Assembly (NCBI RefSeq): GCF_037126285.1
Contig: NZ_CP147012.1
Coordinates: 124,001 to 188,000, forward strand
Direction of reading: 5' to 3'
Length of the DNA: 64,000 nt
From: Bernardetia sp. MNP-M8
Lineage (GTDB): Bacteria; Bacteroidota; Bacteroidia; Cytophagales; Bernardetiaceae
Below the pieces are notes generated by a model. The model did not search any database. It was not told the DNA's origin and saw only the letters and a program-made list of their open reading frames with translations. Positions within the stretch are counted from its first letter, which is position 1. Each line of letters begins with the position of its first letter. This document shows, piece after piece, positions 25,092-33,489 of this stretch. A program made the position numbers and the translations under genes.

Positions 25092-25781
25092 TTACACTTT
25101 TTTCTTATCAAAAAGATTTACTTTTCCTTTCTTGAATTGCATAGCATATAAATAACTACCTATTTCAAAAATTCCATAAAATGGAGAAGATTCTGTTTCC
25201 AAATCTGTTGGAAACCATTCTTTTTTAATTTCATTATTTGGTAGAAGAAATAATCCTTCTTGTGTTCCATTTGTACCAAAACTTTCCAAGTCTCCTTTCC
25301 AAAACTTTGAATTTAGTTCAGTTTCTAGTTTTTGGTTTACTTCTCTTATATTTTTGGTAGGCATTCCAATTTCATTTACACAAAGGATTTGAGATAAATC
25401 AAATTCTTTCTTAGCTGTTTCATTTTTTAGGTCATAACGAACAATAAACTCTGCAATATTTCCAGCACCATCATAAAAATAAATAGAATCAGCATTCCAA
25501 CTCTCAAAACGTTGAATAATCCTTTTATCTTCAATTTTTATAATATCTAACCTACTACTCAACCATTTTATGGCTGCTTCCAACTGATTAGAGGGAATAA
25601 GAAAGCAATAATGATAAATATGCTTTTGTTCACTAGCTTCGAAAGTAATTTTGGTAAAACCTATCTGTAGAGTAAAATTTCTAATACTCGTTTTGCTTAT
25701 TTCGAAACCAAGAGTTTTTTTATAAAAATAAAGTTGTTCTGTTAATTGGTTTGTAAATAGTGTGATTTCTTTAATTTTCAT
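25092..25781 (-). CDS. VOC family (glyoxalase/dioxygenase fold) protein
   Basis: The 229-residue protein has the first beta-alpha-beta-beta module of the vicinal oxygen chelate fold: IKEITLFTNQLTEQLYFYKKTLGFEIS (given by its ends; residues 3-29), YHYCFLIPSNQLEAAIKWL (56-75) and SIYFYDGAGNIAEFIVRYD (95-113), with His and Glu candidates for metal ligands (His55/His57 area and Glu108). The second half is less conserved (NEIGMPTKNIREV). The substrate is not deducible. It is convergent with the DUF5362 gene with only 8 bases between, so the two 3' ends may interfere. Confidence 0.8.
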   Translation of the reverse strand: MKIKEITLFTNQLTEQLYFYKKTLGFEISKTSIRNFTLQIGFTKITFEASEQKHIYHYCFLIPSNQLEAAIKWLSSRLDIIKIEDKRIIQRFESWNADSIYFYDGAGNIAEFIVRYDLKNETAKKEFDLSQILCVNEIGMPTKNIREVNQKLETELNSKFWKGDLESFGTNGTQEGLFLLPNNEIKKEWFPTDLETESSPFYGIFEIGSYLYAMQFKKGKVNLFDKKKV

Positions 25782-25847
25782 AAAATGGAGGATTTGATTG
25801 AAGCTGTTTACTAGTAAACTTCAAAATAGTTATTTTATTTAATCCAA

Positions 25848-26912
25848 TCAATAACTTTCAATTTTCTCCTCTTTATTTTTAGCTAATAAAAATCCATACG
25901 CTTCAAGTCCGTTTATATGCGTAAAAATCACTTTTAAAACACCTGTTACAGGAAGCGCAATTACAGCACCTACTACTCCCCAAAGAGCTGAAAAAACAAC
26001 TACTCCAAAAATAGTAGCAAATGGATTTAAGTCTATTTCGTCGCCAACAATCCAAGGTGTAAGAATATAGCTTTCCAATATTTGAGCTATCACAAGCACG
26101 CCCAAAACAATAAGACCAGAAGTCAAACCAGAATACAAAGAAGCTAAAACAAGAGCAGAACCACCTCCAATAATATTTCCAACATAAGGAATAATAGAGA
26201 ATAAAGCTGCAAAAAGAGCCAAAAACAACGCATAAGGAACATTTCCTATCAAAAAACCAATATAATACATGACAAATAAAATTGTCATGATTTTACCTTT
26301 TCCTATTAAATAATTACTAACTGTTTCACCTGATTCTTTAACAATTTCTCTCATGGCTGATAACTCTGTAGAAGGAGTGAGTGTATAGAAAAAACCCTGC
26401 AACATCTTTTTTTGCATCAATAGTAAAACAATATAGATAAGAATAATAAAAGATTGAGAAAGAAGAGTCACTAAAGACTCAGCCATTTTTTTACCGTAGC
26501 CTTTCAATTGATCTTTGAAGGATTCAGAATTAGAAGCCATTCTGATAGGATTGAAACCCAAATTTTGCTCAGACCAACTTTCCATTTTATCTATTTTTTG
26601 AGTAGACTTTTTTTGAATCTCTTCCCAATCTTCTGAAATATTTTCTACTCGGTTGGTCACAACTGCACTTATCGCAACACCAGTAGTTATCAATAAAACC
26701 ATAGAACAAGTAATAGCCAACCACTTCGGAAACTTCCATTTTTGCATAAAAAATTCGTTAGGCTTATCCAAAACAGTAGCCAAAATGATAGCTAGAAAAA
26801 GAGGTAATAAAACAGAAGAAGCAAAATAACAAATTGCCACAACAGCAATCGAAACAACAAGAACTTTTAAAAAATGATTTGTAGAAATAGTGAGTTTGAG
26901 AGAATTATTCAT
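25848..26912 (-). CDS. AI-2E family transporter (PF01594)
   Basis: The 354-residue polytopic protein has the family's seven to eight helices and conserved patterns: an early hydrophobic pair (about residues 15-48 and 62-82), a soluble helical part (about 85-140), then YLIGKGKIMTILFVMYYIGF, SIIPYVGNIIGGGSALVLA and VVFSALWGVVGAVIALPVTG (described by their ends). Members export small molecules or exchange ions, including Na+/H+; the autoinducer-2 link is not general. It appears monocistronic. Function beyond transport is unknown. Confidence 0.9.
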   Translation of the reverse strand: MNNSLKLTISTNHFLKVLVVSIAVVAICYFASSVLLPLFLAIILATVLDKPNEFFMQKWKFPKWLAITCSMVLLITTGVAISAVVTNRVENISEDWEEIQKKSTQKIDKMESWSEQNLGFNPIRMASNSESFKDQLKGYGKKMAESLVTLLSQSFIILIYIVLLLMQKKMLQGFFYTLTPSTELSAMREIVKESGETVSNYLIGKGKIMTILFVMYYIGFLIGNVPYALFLALFAALFSIIPYVGNIIGGGSALVLASLYSGLTSGLIVLGVLVIAQILESYILTPWIVGDEIDLNPFATIFGVVVFSALWGVVGAVIALPVTGVLKVIFTHINGLEAYGFLLAKNKEEKIESY

Positions 26913-27052
26913 AGCAAAAAATGTTTCCTAATAAATTGTGAAAGTTAAAAAAATGGGAAGCTACACTATAAACAAACCCTAAAAAGCAATATTGTTTAGT
27001 ATTTGCTTTGAAATAAAGGATTAAAAAAAATAAATTCTATCAAAAAGACAAA

Positions 27053-27868
27053 TTAAATACTTTGAATATTAAATTTATTTAAATATTTAATTGTATAGTC
27101 ATATCCAATTTGAAATGGTATATCTATTTTTAGATTAGAGAATTTTACATCTGCAACAGCAGCAGGTTCTAAAAATAAATCACATTTTTTTTGTTCTTCT
27201 TTCAATGTAAATACAGCTAATGACTGAAAATATCTTTCGATGACAGAACGAGTGGAAGTAGGAATAAAATTCTCAGAAAGAGGATTCGAATGAATTCCAA
27301 TTATAAAATAATCTGATTCGTTTTCCATATTATTACTTGGAAAAAAGTTTCTAATAGGCATATTCTCTAACAAACCACTATCTACATAATCGTATTTTCC
27401 AATTCTGATAGGTGCAAAAACAGCAGGAATAGACATGGTAGCCATTAGAGGAGTAATTAAATCTCCTGATTCGAAGTAATGAACTTTTGCATCTTGCAAA
27501 CAAAAGGCAGAAAGCATAAAAGGAGTTTTAAGTTCTTCAAAAGTCTTGGGAAGATACTTAGTGAATAATCTCCCAAATTGTTTAATAGATACAAGTCCGT
27601 TTTCTTCCCATGTTGGTCTAACCCATTTCATAATTTTTTCTTTCTTCAAAATTTGAATAATTTCATCAGTAGAATATCCTGCTGCCCACATTGCTCCTAG
27701 TATTCCCCCCATACTAACACCACTTATTTTTTGAGGATAAATTCCTTTTTCTTCTAGTGCTTTCCAAATTCCTAAATGCACTAATGCACGTCCACCACCA
27801 CCAGAAAGAACAATTCCGATAGGTTTTTGATTTGGATTGAATTGCTGTTTTGATTGATTTTCTGACAT
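27053..27868 (-). CDS. Patatin-like phospholipase
   Basis: The 271-residue protein has the patatin dyad: oxyanion loop SGGGGRALVHLG (residues 22-33), nucleophile Ser52 in GVSMGG and Asp164 in VDSG (the usual motif is DGG/DGA, here DSG, still with Asp in place). It should hydrolyse acyl chains from phospholipids or lipoproteins. No signal peptide, so it is cytosolic or membrane-peripheral, of the RssA/NTE-like short type. It lies between the AI-2E gene and the UspA gene, all on the minus strand with gaps of 140-160 bases, and is probably transcribed separately. Confidence 0.9.
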   Translation of the reverse strand: MSENQSKQQFNPNQKPIGIVLSGGGGRALVHLGIWKALEEKGIYPQKISGVSMGGILGAMWAAGYSTDEIIQILKKEKIMKWVRPTWEENGLVSIKQFGRLFTKYLPKTFEELKTPFMLSAFCLQDAKVHYFESGDLITPLMATMSIPAVFAPIRIGKYDYVDSGLLENMPIRNFFPSNNMENESDYFIIGIHSNPLSENFIPTSTRSVIERYFQSLAVFTLKEEQKKCDLFLEPAAVADVKFSNLKIDIPFQIGYDYTIKYLNKFNIQSI

Positions 27869-27949
27869 TTTAATAAAAATTTGAAGTTGATTCTTAAACG
27901 AACACTAAAGTATTTGGTACACTTTCTCACTCTAAAGGATGCGCTACAT

Positions 27950-27988
27950 GAAAAACGCTTTACCTCTTTGAGATAAAGCGTTTTTTGA
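27950..27988 (-). terminator. Intrinsic terminator of the UspA gene
   Basis: The arms AAAAACGCTTTA and TAAAGCGTTTTTT flank CCTCTTTGAGA, 40 bases after the UspA stop on the minus strand. Confidence 0.85.
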
Positions 27989-28027
27989 TTAAAATGTTAT
28001 GTTATTATTTCTATCAATAGTTTCTTT

Positions 28028-28897
28028 TTAATCTTGGCGAAAAACAAAAACAGGTATTTCAGAATGGTTAGCTACATTTTCAGCAATACTTCCCATCATA
28101 AATCTAGAAAAGCCTTTTCTTCCATGTGTTCCTAGCAAAATCATATCTGCTTTATTTTCTTCTGCAAAAGTCAGGATTCCTTCTTCTTCTGTATAGTAAT
28201 TAAAGATATTCATTGTATAATCATCTTTCTCTAAATCTAAGTCTTTTGCAAACTCTCCCATTCTTTTTTGAGTTGTAGGAGTTGCTTCAAAAGTGCTTGG
28301 CGTAACAATATTTAAAAAGTGCATTGTACTTCCATATAACTTTTTGAAGACTGGAAACAACTTAGCTGCTTGTCCTCCCATTTCTGAAAAATCAGAAGCA
28401 AAAACAATATTACGAGGATTAAAATCCCCTTCATCATCTTTAATTACCAAGACAGGACAGCTCGCATTTCTGACTACTTTTTGTGTGTTCGAACCAATAA
28501 AAACCTCTCCCAAACCAGATGCTCCACTAGAACCCATTACAATCAAATCTACATCTGTACCTTCCACCACACTATAAATCTGACGATGTACTCTATCAAA
28601 AACTACCTTTTCAACAAACGTAATTTTAGGATATTTTTCTCTTGCTTCACGAAGTTTTCTTTTTGTTTCCTTCATTGTAAAGAGAATTAAAGGCATATCT
28701 TGTTCTGTCCCTCCTTCATGATTACCAAAAGTATCCAATGCTCTGCGATATTCAGGTTGTTGAGATTCTGGAACATCAATGATATGCAAAAGTGTAATTT
28801 TTCCATCACACTGATTGGCAATGTCAGCAGCAGCTTCTAAAGCAGCATTCGAACGAGGAGAAAAATCAATAGGAACGAGAATGTTTTTGAAAGACAT
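28028..28897 (-). CDS. Universal stress protein, two UspA domains
   Basis: Two tandem UspA domains fill the 289 residues. Domain 1 (1-152) begins KNILVPIDFSPRSNAALEAA and ends with the ATP-binding motif GSSGASGLGEVFIGSNTQKV. Domain 2 (about 160-289) begins NIVFASDFSEMGGQAAK and ends GTHGRKGFSRFMMGSIAENV. Both have the G-2x-G-9x-G(S/T) pattern that binds ATP in MJ0577-type proteins. Likely a general-stress or starvation protein. A TAAATTTG promoter-like motif lies on the minus strand at 28999-29006. Confidence 0.93.
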   Translation of the reverse strand: MSFKNILVPIDFSPRSNAALEAAADIANQCDGKITLLHIIDVPESQQPEYRRALDTFGNHEGGTEQDMPLILFTMKETKRKLREAREKYPKITFVEKVVFDRVHRQIYSVVEGTDVDLIVMGSSGASGLGEVFIGSNTQKVVRNASCPVLVIKDDEGDFNPRNIVFASDFSEMGGQAAKLFPVFKKLYGSTMHFLNIVTPSTFEATPTTQKRMGEFAKDLDLEKDDYTMNIFNYYTEEEGILTFAEENKADMILLGTHGRKGFSRFMMGSIAENVANHSEIPVFVFRQD

Positions 28898-29073
28898 AGT
28901 AATTTGGGTTTGAGTGAGTTGTATAAACTTTAAAATCTAAGATAATAAAATATCCGATTGCTTACTTTCTATAACGTAAAATTACTACTTTAGATACGCA
29001 AATTTATATGATTCTTACTTTGTCTTTTTATGATTTTTGTTAGGTTTTTATTGATATTCAACCATTAATGAGG

Positions 29074-29093
29074 CTTTGCCGTCGTTGAGGTAA
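29074..29093 (+). repeat. Family B repeat half-copy
   Basis: TTTGCCGTCGTTGAGGTAAA matches one arm of the inverted repeat at 21728-21777 (GTCGTTGAGG on the opposite strand). The following bases AGGTA...TACCT form a small local hairpin. Confidence 0.4.
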
Positions 29094-29097
29094 ATAA

Positions 29098-29250
29098 TTA
29101 ATACCTTGCTGCAAACTTTTTCCTATTCTTAAGCCAACCTCTTTTTACCCATTCTCTAATTATATTTTCAAAAGAATCGGAACTTTTGAAACCGTCTAAA
29201 TCTCGTGGGAAAGTAGTCGCTATGTATTTACAACCAAAACAAATTTTCAT
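29098..29250 (-). pseudogene. Short reading frame, probable gene remnant
   Basis: A 50-codon frame starting MKICFGCKYIATTFPRD and ending RGWLKNRKKFAARY has a balanced, protein-like composition. It is open for 7 more codons upstream (DGKPFFA) back to a TAA next to a nine-base T-run. No complete domain fits in this length. I read it as the 3' remnant of a decayed gene, possibly frameshifted at the T-run; a genuine small protein is possible. Confidence 0.35.
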
Positions 29251-29330
29251 AGCAAAAAAAGGCTTTCCATCTTAAAAAAAAATTACGATTTCTCTGAAAA
29301 TTGGAATGCACAAAAGTCATTGTATCTTTA

Positions 29331-30089
29331 TCATATTACAAAAGCATCCATATAGTTACTAACATAGTAAAGAACAATAAACCCAATTAAAATCAATACA
29401 GTTAGCCTAATTAAATGAAGTAAAATATTTATTAATAGATTACTTTTTGTCTTCTTGTCAATAAATGAATCTAGTCTGTTATTAATAATAAAAATAGGAA
29501 TGCAGCAAAATAAAGAAAAAAGTAAAGAAGTTATGCTTTCAGTTTTATCCTCTCTTACTATCATTACGTTACTATCTATCTCTCCGTCCACAATTACTGA
29601 AGTTTCATTATTTCCTGCATACATCAATTGAACTTCAAAAGCATAATTACCATCAAAATAATCCCATTCAATCAATAAATCTTTACCTCTAGGAATTAAT
29701 CTAAAATTTGCAGCTTCTGAACGCTGCTTTATTATTTTATAATCTAAAAATTTAGAACTATCTGAAACTGAAATTTTGAAAGGTTTTCTTATATCTTCTT
29801 TGTCAATTCCTTTACCTCCATCGTCCCATATAACCAAATTTGTTACGTAAACATTCTTATCTACAATAATAGAATCCTTAAACAGGAGTTTAATACTTGA
29901 AGAGGAGTTATCTTTATCAAAAATAATAGATGGTTCTTTTTTCACGGCATAAACAGGTTTTTTATCTTTTGAATATAAATGACTTGCATACATACTTGCT
30001 GGAATACCTAAAATCAAAAATATAATTCCAATTATTATATCCCTTTTAGTTAAATTTTTAATTGTTTCTATCATTTGTTTAATTATCAC
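29331..30089 (-). CDS. Membrane protein with extracytoplasmic beta domain, unknown
   Basis: The 252-residue protein has one N-terminal membrane helix (IIIGIIFLILGIPASMYA, about 18-35), a soluble strand-rich middle (residues 40-180, with VYVTNLVIWDDGGKGID and LIEWDYFDGNYAFEVQLMYAG), and two C-terminal helices (about 187-205 and 223-246). I do not recognise the family. The gene uses ATG at 30089 and is AT-richer than its neighbours. It lies alone between the UspA region and the lipoamide dehydrogenase terminator. Confidence 0.6.
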   Translation of the reverse strand: MIIKQMIETIKNLTKRDIIIGIIFLILGIPASMYASHLYSKDKKPVYAVKKEPSIIFDKDNSSSSIKLLFKDSIIVDKNVYVTNLVIWDDGGKGIDKEDIRKPFKISVSDSSKFLDYKIIKQRSEAANFRLIPRGKDLLIEWDYFDGNYAFEVQLMYAGNNETSVIVDGEIDSNVMIVREDKTESITSLLFSLFCCIPIFIINNRLDSFIDKKTKSNLLINILLHLIRLTVLILIGFIVLYYVSNYMDAFVI

Positions 30090-30152
30090 ATGAACTCTTG
30101 TTAAGAATAATTAACGCAAAAACTAAATATTTGGTTTAAAAAATTAACAACA

Positions 30153-30188
30153 AAAAACTCCCTAAAAATAAAAGTAATTAGGGAGTTT
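30153..30188 (-). terminator. Intrinsic terminator of lpdA
   Basis: The arms AAAACTCCCTAA and TTAGGGAGTTT with a 10-base loop lie 25 bases beyond the lpdA stop on the minus strand. Confidence 0.88.
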
Positions 30189-30212
30189 ATAGGTTATTCT
30201 AAAATTCTATTT

Positions 30213-31628
30213 TTACATATGCACAGCACGATTTTCAGTAGCTGCCAAACATGCTTCTTTTACAGCTTCCATATAGGTTGGGTGTGCATGGCTTTGTCTT
30301 GCAACATCTTCGGCTGATGCTCTGTATTCCATTGCTGTTACGCCTGTCGCTATCATATCGGCTGCTCTTGCACCTATGATGTGCATTCCTAATATTTCGT
30401 CTGTTTTTTCGTCTGCCAATACCTTTACAAGTCCATCAGTATCCATTGAAGCTCTTGCTCTTCCGAGTGCCATAAATGGAAACGAACCTGATTTGTATTT
30501 TCTACCCGATTCTTTGAGTTGTTCTTCTGTGTAGCCTACACTTGCTACTTCTGGCCATGTATAAACAACCCCTGGAATTAAAAGATAATTGATATGAGGT
30601 TTTTGTCCTGCCATAAGTTCGGCAACCATAACGCCTTCTTCTTCAGCTTTATGTGCGAGCATTGCGCCACGAACAACATCACCAATTGCATAAACGCCTT
30701 TTACTTCTGTTTCTAAATGATCATTTACTGCAATTGTTCCTCTTTTGTCAGTTTTGATACCAATATTTTCTAATCCTAAACCTTCTGTATAAGCCTGACG
30801 ACCAACAGAAAGCAAGCAATAATCAGCTCTAAATTCTACTTCTTTGCCTTTTTTATCAACAGCTTTAATGACTACTTCGTCGCCATCTTGTTTTGCTTCT
30901 TCTACTTTGTGTTGTAAAAAGAACTTCATTTTGAGTGATTTTTTACTTACTCTTTCTAATTCTTTTCCCATTGTACTATCCATTGTTGGGATAATAGAAG
31001 GCATAAATTCGATAACAGAAACTTCTGTTCCTAAGCGAGCATACACAGACCCAAGTTCCATTCCGATTACTCCACCACCAATAACAATCATTTTTTTAGG
31101 AACTTCTTTCAATTCTAAGGCTTCTGTTGAAGTGATAAAACGTTTTTTGTCATAAGGAAAGAAAGGAAAAATAGTTGGTTTTGAGCCTGTTGCAATGATA
31201 ACTTTATCGGTTTCGATTTTAGTTTCCTTGCCTTTTTCTTTACTATCTGTTGCTGTAACCTTGATATTGTTTTTGTCAATGAAAGAACCTACTCCTTGAT
31301 AAACATCAATTTTATTTTTTTTCATCAAATAATCAACGCCATCACAAGTTTTCTTTACAACGCCACGTTTACGCTCAATCATTTGCTCAAAATTTACTTT
31401 TGGCTCATTGATATCGATTCCGTGTTCTTTAAAGTTTTTTTGAGCAGTATGGAAATGCTCTGAAGAATCTAAAAGTGCCTTTGAAGGAATACAGCCTACA
31501 TTAAGACACGTTCCACCCAAAGTAGCATATTTTTCTATAATTGCAGTTTTGAGTCCTAACTGTGCTGCACGAATGGCAGCTACATAACCACCAGGACCTG
31601 AACCAATAATTGTTACGTCGTATTTCAT
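30213..31628 (-). CDS. lpdA: Dihydrolipoyl dehydrogenase (E3)
   Basis: This FAD enzyme reoxidises the lipoamide of pyruvate/2-oxoglutarate dehydrogenase or the glycine cleavage system. In 471 residues it shows the FAD motif IIGSGPGGYVAAIRAAQLG (7-25), the redox disulfide GGTCLNVGCIPSK (Cys41 and Cys46), an NAD motif VIGGGVIGMELGSVYARLG (about 178-196), the second FAD motif GVYAIGDV (about 310), and the C-terminal His-Glu dyad HAHPTYMEAVKEA. Length and motifs are full. The E1/E2 genes are not adjacent, so the complex served is open. Confidence 0.96.
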   Translation of the reverse strand: MKYDVTIIGSGPGGYVAAIRAAQLGLKTAIIEKYATLGGTCLNVGCIPSKALLDSSEHFHTAQKNFKEHGIDINEPKVNFEQMIERKRGVVKKTCDGVDYLMKKNKIDVYQGVGSFIDKNNIKVTATDSKEKGKETKIETDKVIIATGSKPTIFPFFPYDKKRFITSTEALELKEVPKKMIVIGGGVIGMELGSVYARLGTEVSVIEFMPSIIPTMDSTMGKELERVSKKSLKMKFFLQHKVEEAKQDGDEVVIKAVDKKGKEVEFRADYCLLSVGRQAYTEGLGLENIGIKTDKRGTIAVNDHLETEVKGVYAIGDVVRGAMLAHKAEEEGVMVAELMAGQKPHINYLLIPGVVYTWPEVASVGYTEEQLKESGRKYKSGSFPFMALGRARASMDTDGLVKVLADEKTDEILGMHIIGARAADMIATGVTAMEYRASAEDVARQSHAHPTYMEAVKEACLAATENRAVHM

Positions 31629-31813
31629 CTATAAAAATGGATTAAAAAATAATTCTAGTTGTCTAAATTTATATATACGTAAAATTAACTGGTTTTTGTC
31701 AGTAATTCAAATCTTAAATTTCTGAAATATTTTTTAAACATAGAGAAATTAAAATGAGAAATACATTTTGACTACAGAGAGAAAAGAGGAAAAAGAGAAT
31801 TAAAAAAATAAAA

Positions 31814-32275
31814 TCAACTCAAATTTGAGAGTATTTTATCTAAAATTAGTTCAAATTCATCGTATTCATTGATTTTTGTGATATGAGAATAATGCGCTGT
31901 TTCTGTTTTAATGGTTATTAATAGAGTATCTAGATTTGTTGCTACTTTTCTTTTCTGTTCTAACAATTCCTTCTCTACTTTAGATGTCCAATTATTATCA
32001 TTCTTCATCTGAGTTTCTAGTCTTTTTAAATTTAAATTCAGAAGTCTATGGCTAATCATCTTACTAAAACCAAAACAAATTATTACAGAACTAAAGTCAT
32101 TGAAATTTGAATTTTCTTTCAGAACAAGATCTTCAAGTGCCGTATGTGGATAGAAAAGTTGATCACAACCTTTAGATTTTAACCATTCTAAAGTAGGAAC
32201 AGTAAAATTTATTCTATGATCTGATTGATTTCGCTCTATAATTTTATCCCAAGATTCTTTTTTTTTATGGTTCAT
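31814..32275 (-). CDS. Hypothetical protein
   Basis: The 153-residue soluble protein is mostly helical and charged. It has a middle helix region (ISHRLLNLNLKRLETQMKND, WTSKVEKELLEQKRKVATNL) with coiled-coil character and a short N-terminal part containing FYPHTALEDLVL. No signal peptide and no recognised family. It is divergent from the Sel1-repeat gene, with about 120 bases between the two starts. Confidence 0.5.
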   Translation of the reverse strand: MNHKKKESWDKIIERNQSDHRINFTVPTLEWLKSKGCDQLFYPHTALEDLVLKENSNFNDFSSVIICFGFSKMISHRLLNLNLKRLETQMKNDNNWTSKVEKELLEQKRKVATNLDTLLITIKTETAHYSHITKINEYDEFELILDKILSNLS

Positions 32276-32397
32276 AATTGAAGATGTTTGAAAATTGAAA
32301 TCTAAATTTACTCAATTCTCTATACTTTCTTAAAATACTTGCCTAATACTATACTACTTCGTTTCTTTGCATTTCACTTTTACTAAAAGACACATAT

Positions 32398-33330
32398 ATG
32401 AGACAATTATTCAGAATTATATTTTTGTTGGTTATTATTTTTTCAACAAACAATGTTTTTGCACAAACTGATTGGACACAAAGAACAGAAATACAGAAAA
32501 AACAACTTATCCAAGAATGGATAAATACAAAAAACAAAACAGATTCTATATTAAATAACTTAGGATATGCTTATTCGAAGGGAATAGGAATAGAACAGGA
32601 TTATAAAAAAGCATTTGAATATTATGAAAAAGCTGTACAGAAAAATTTTGCTTTAGCTTATAACAACTTGGGAAATATGTATAAGGAAGGAAACTATGTA
32701 GAAAAAAATTTGGAAAAAGCCTTAATTTATATTCAAAAAGCTGCTTCTAACAATGAAAAATATGGAATGACTAATCTAGCAGGCATGTATGAAGAAGGAA
32801 TAGGAGTACAACAGAATATAGATAGTGCTATTTTTTGGTACGAAAAAGCTGTAAAATTAAATCACATTCCTGCTCTAAATAATTTAGGTTCAATTTATTT
32901 AGCAGATACAACCAAACAAGATTTTGACAAAGCACGCTACTATTTTGAAATCTGTGCAGAAGAAAATGAACCTATGGCAATGCTTAATTTGCTTCAAATG
33001 TATAAAAATGGATTAGGTGTAGAGAAAGATTACACTAAAGCTATGAAATATGCTGAAAAAGCAGCTTTATTAGGCAACCCAATTGGCTTTTTTGAGTATG
33101 GAAATTTTTATTGTAATGGAGAAGGAGTTAAAAAAGATATGTCGACGGCATTGCAATTATATGAAGAAGCATCTAAAAGAGGTTATACATTAGCTCAAAT
33201 AAATGTCGCTTATATGTATGAAACTGCGCAAGGAACTGAAAAAAATATGGAAAAAGCTATTTTTTGGTATAAAGAAGCTGCAAAAACAGGAAACGAATAT
33301 GCAATAAAACGCTTGAAAGAATTAGAATAA
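32398..33330 (+). CDS. Secreted Sel1-repeat protein
   Basis: The 310-residue protein has a signal peptide (cleavage near VFAQ, residue 23) followed by about seven Sel1-like repeats of 34-36 residues from residue 48 on: LGYAYSKGIGIEQDYKKAFEYYEKA, LGNMYKEGNYVEKNLEKALIYIQKA, LAGMYEEGIGVQQNIDSAIFWYEKA and so on, with the A/L-xx-Y-xx-G-xG-V-xx-D pattern. Such solenoids bind partner proteins in signalling or envelope assembly. The exported location suggests a periplasmic role. The partner is unknown. Confidence 0.88.
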   Translation: MRQLFRIIFLLVIIFSTNNVFAQTDWTQRTEIQKKQLIQEWINTKNKTDSILNNLGYAYSKGIGIEQDYKKAFEYYEKAVQKNFALAYNNLGNMYKEGNYVEKNLEKALIYIQKAASNNEKYGMTNLAGMYEEGIGVQQNIDSAIFWYEKAVKLNHIPALNNLGSIYLADTTKQDFDKARYYFEICAEENEPMAMLNLLQMYKNGLGVEKDYTKAMKYAEKAALLGNPIGFFEYGNFYCNGEGVKKDMSTALQLYEEASKRGYTLAQINVAYMYETAQGTEKNMEKAIFWYKEAAKTGNEYAIKRLKELE

Positions 33331-33460
33331 AGTTTAAAAAATTGCCTAAGTGTTTTCTAGTTTGTTACTTTGTACTTCATTTTTATAAAAGACTAAAACC
33401 TCAAAACACATATACAGCTCATTTTAAACATTTCAATTTTTCTTATTTTATAATTTTAAT

Positions 33461-33481
33461 AAACGCCACAAAAAAGCGTTT
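33461..33481. promoter_or_regulatory. Hairpin just upstream of the aspartate kinase start
   Basis: AAACGC, CACAAAAAA and GCGTTT form a 6-bp stem ending 8 bases before the ATG at 33490. It could end the preceding transcript or lie over the translation start. The stem is short, so the function is uncertain. Confidence 0.3.
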
Positions 33482-33489
33482 GTACATTT

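Larger units (their letters stand above)
28898..29330. other. 430-base region with promoter motif, repeat and gene remnant
   Basis: The left part is the UspA leader with a TAAATTTG motif (28999-29006, minus). Then come a family B repeat half-copy near 29074-29093 and a short frame at 29098-29250. The rest is AT-rich spacer with no further signal. Confidence 0.5.

Noticed and set aside
25848-26912. Autoinducer-2 quorum-sensing exporter
   Set aside because: The family name is historical; nothing in the context supports AI-2 as substrate.
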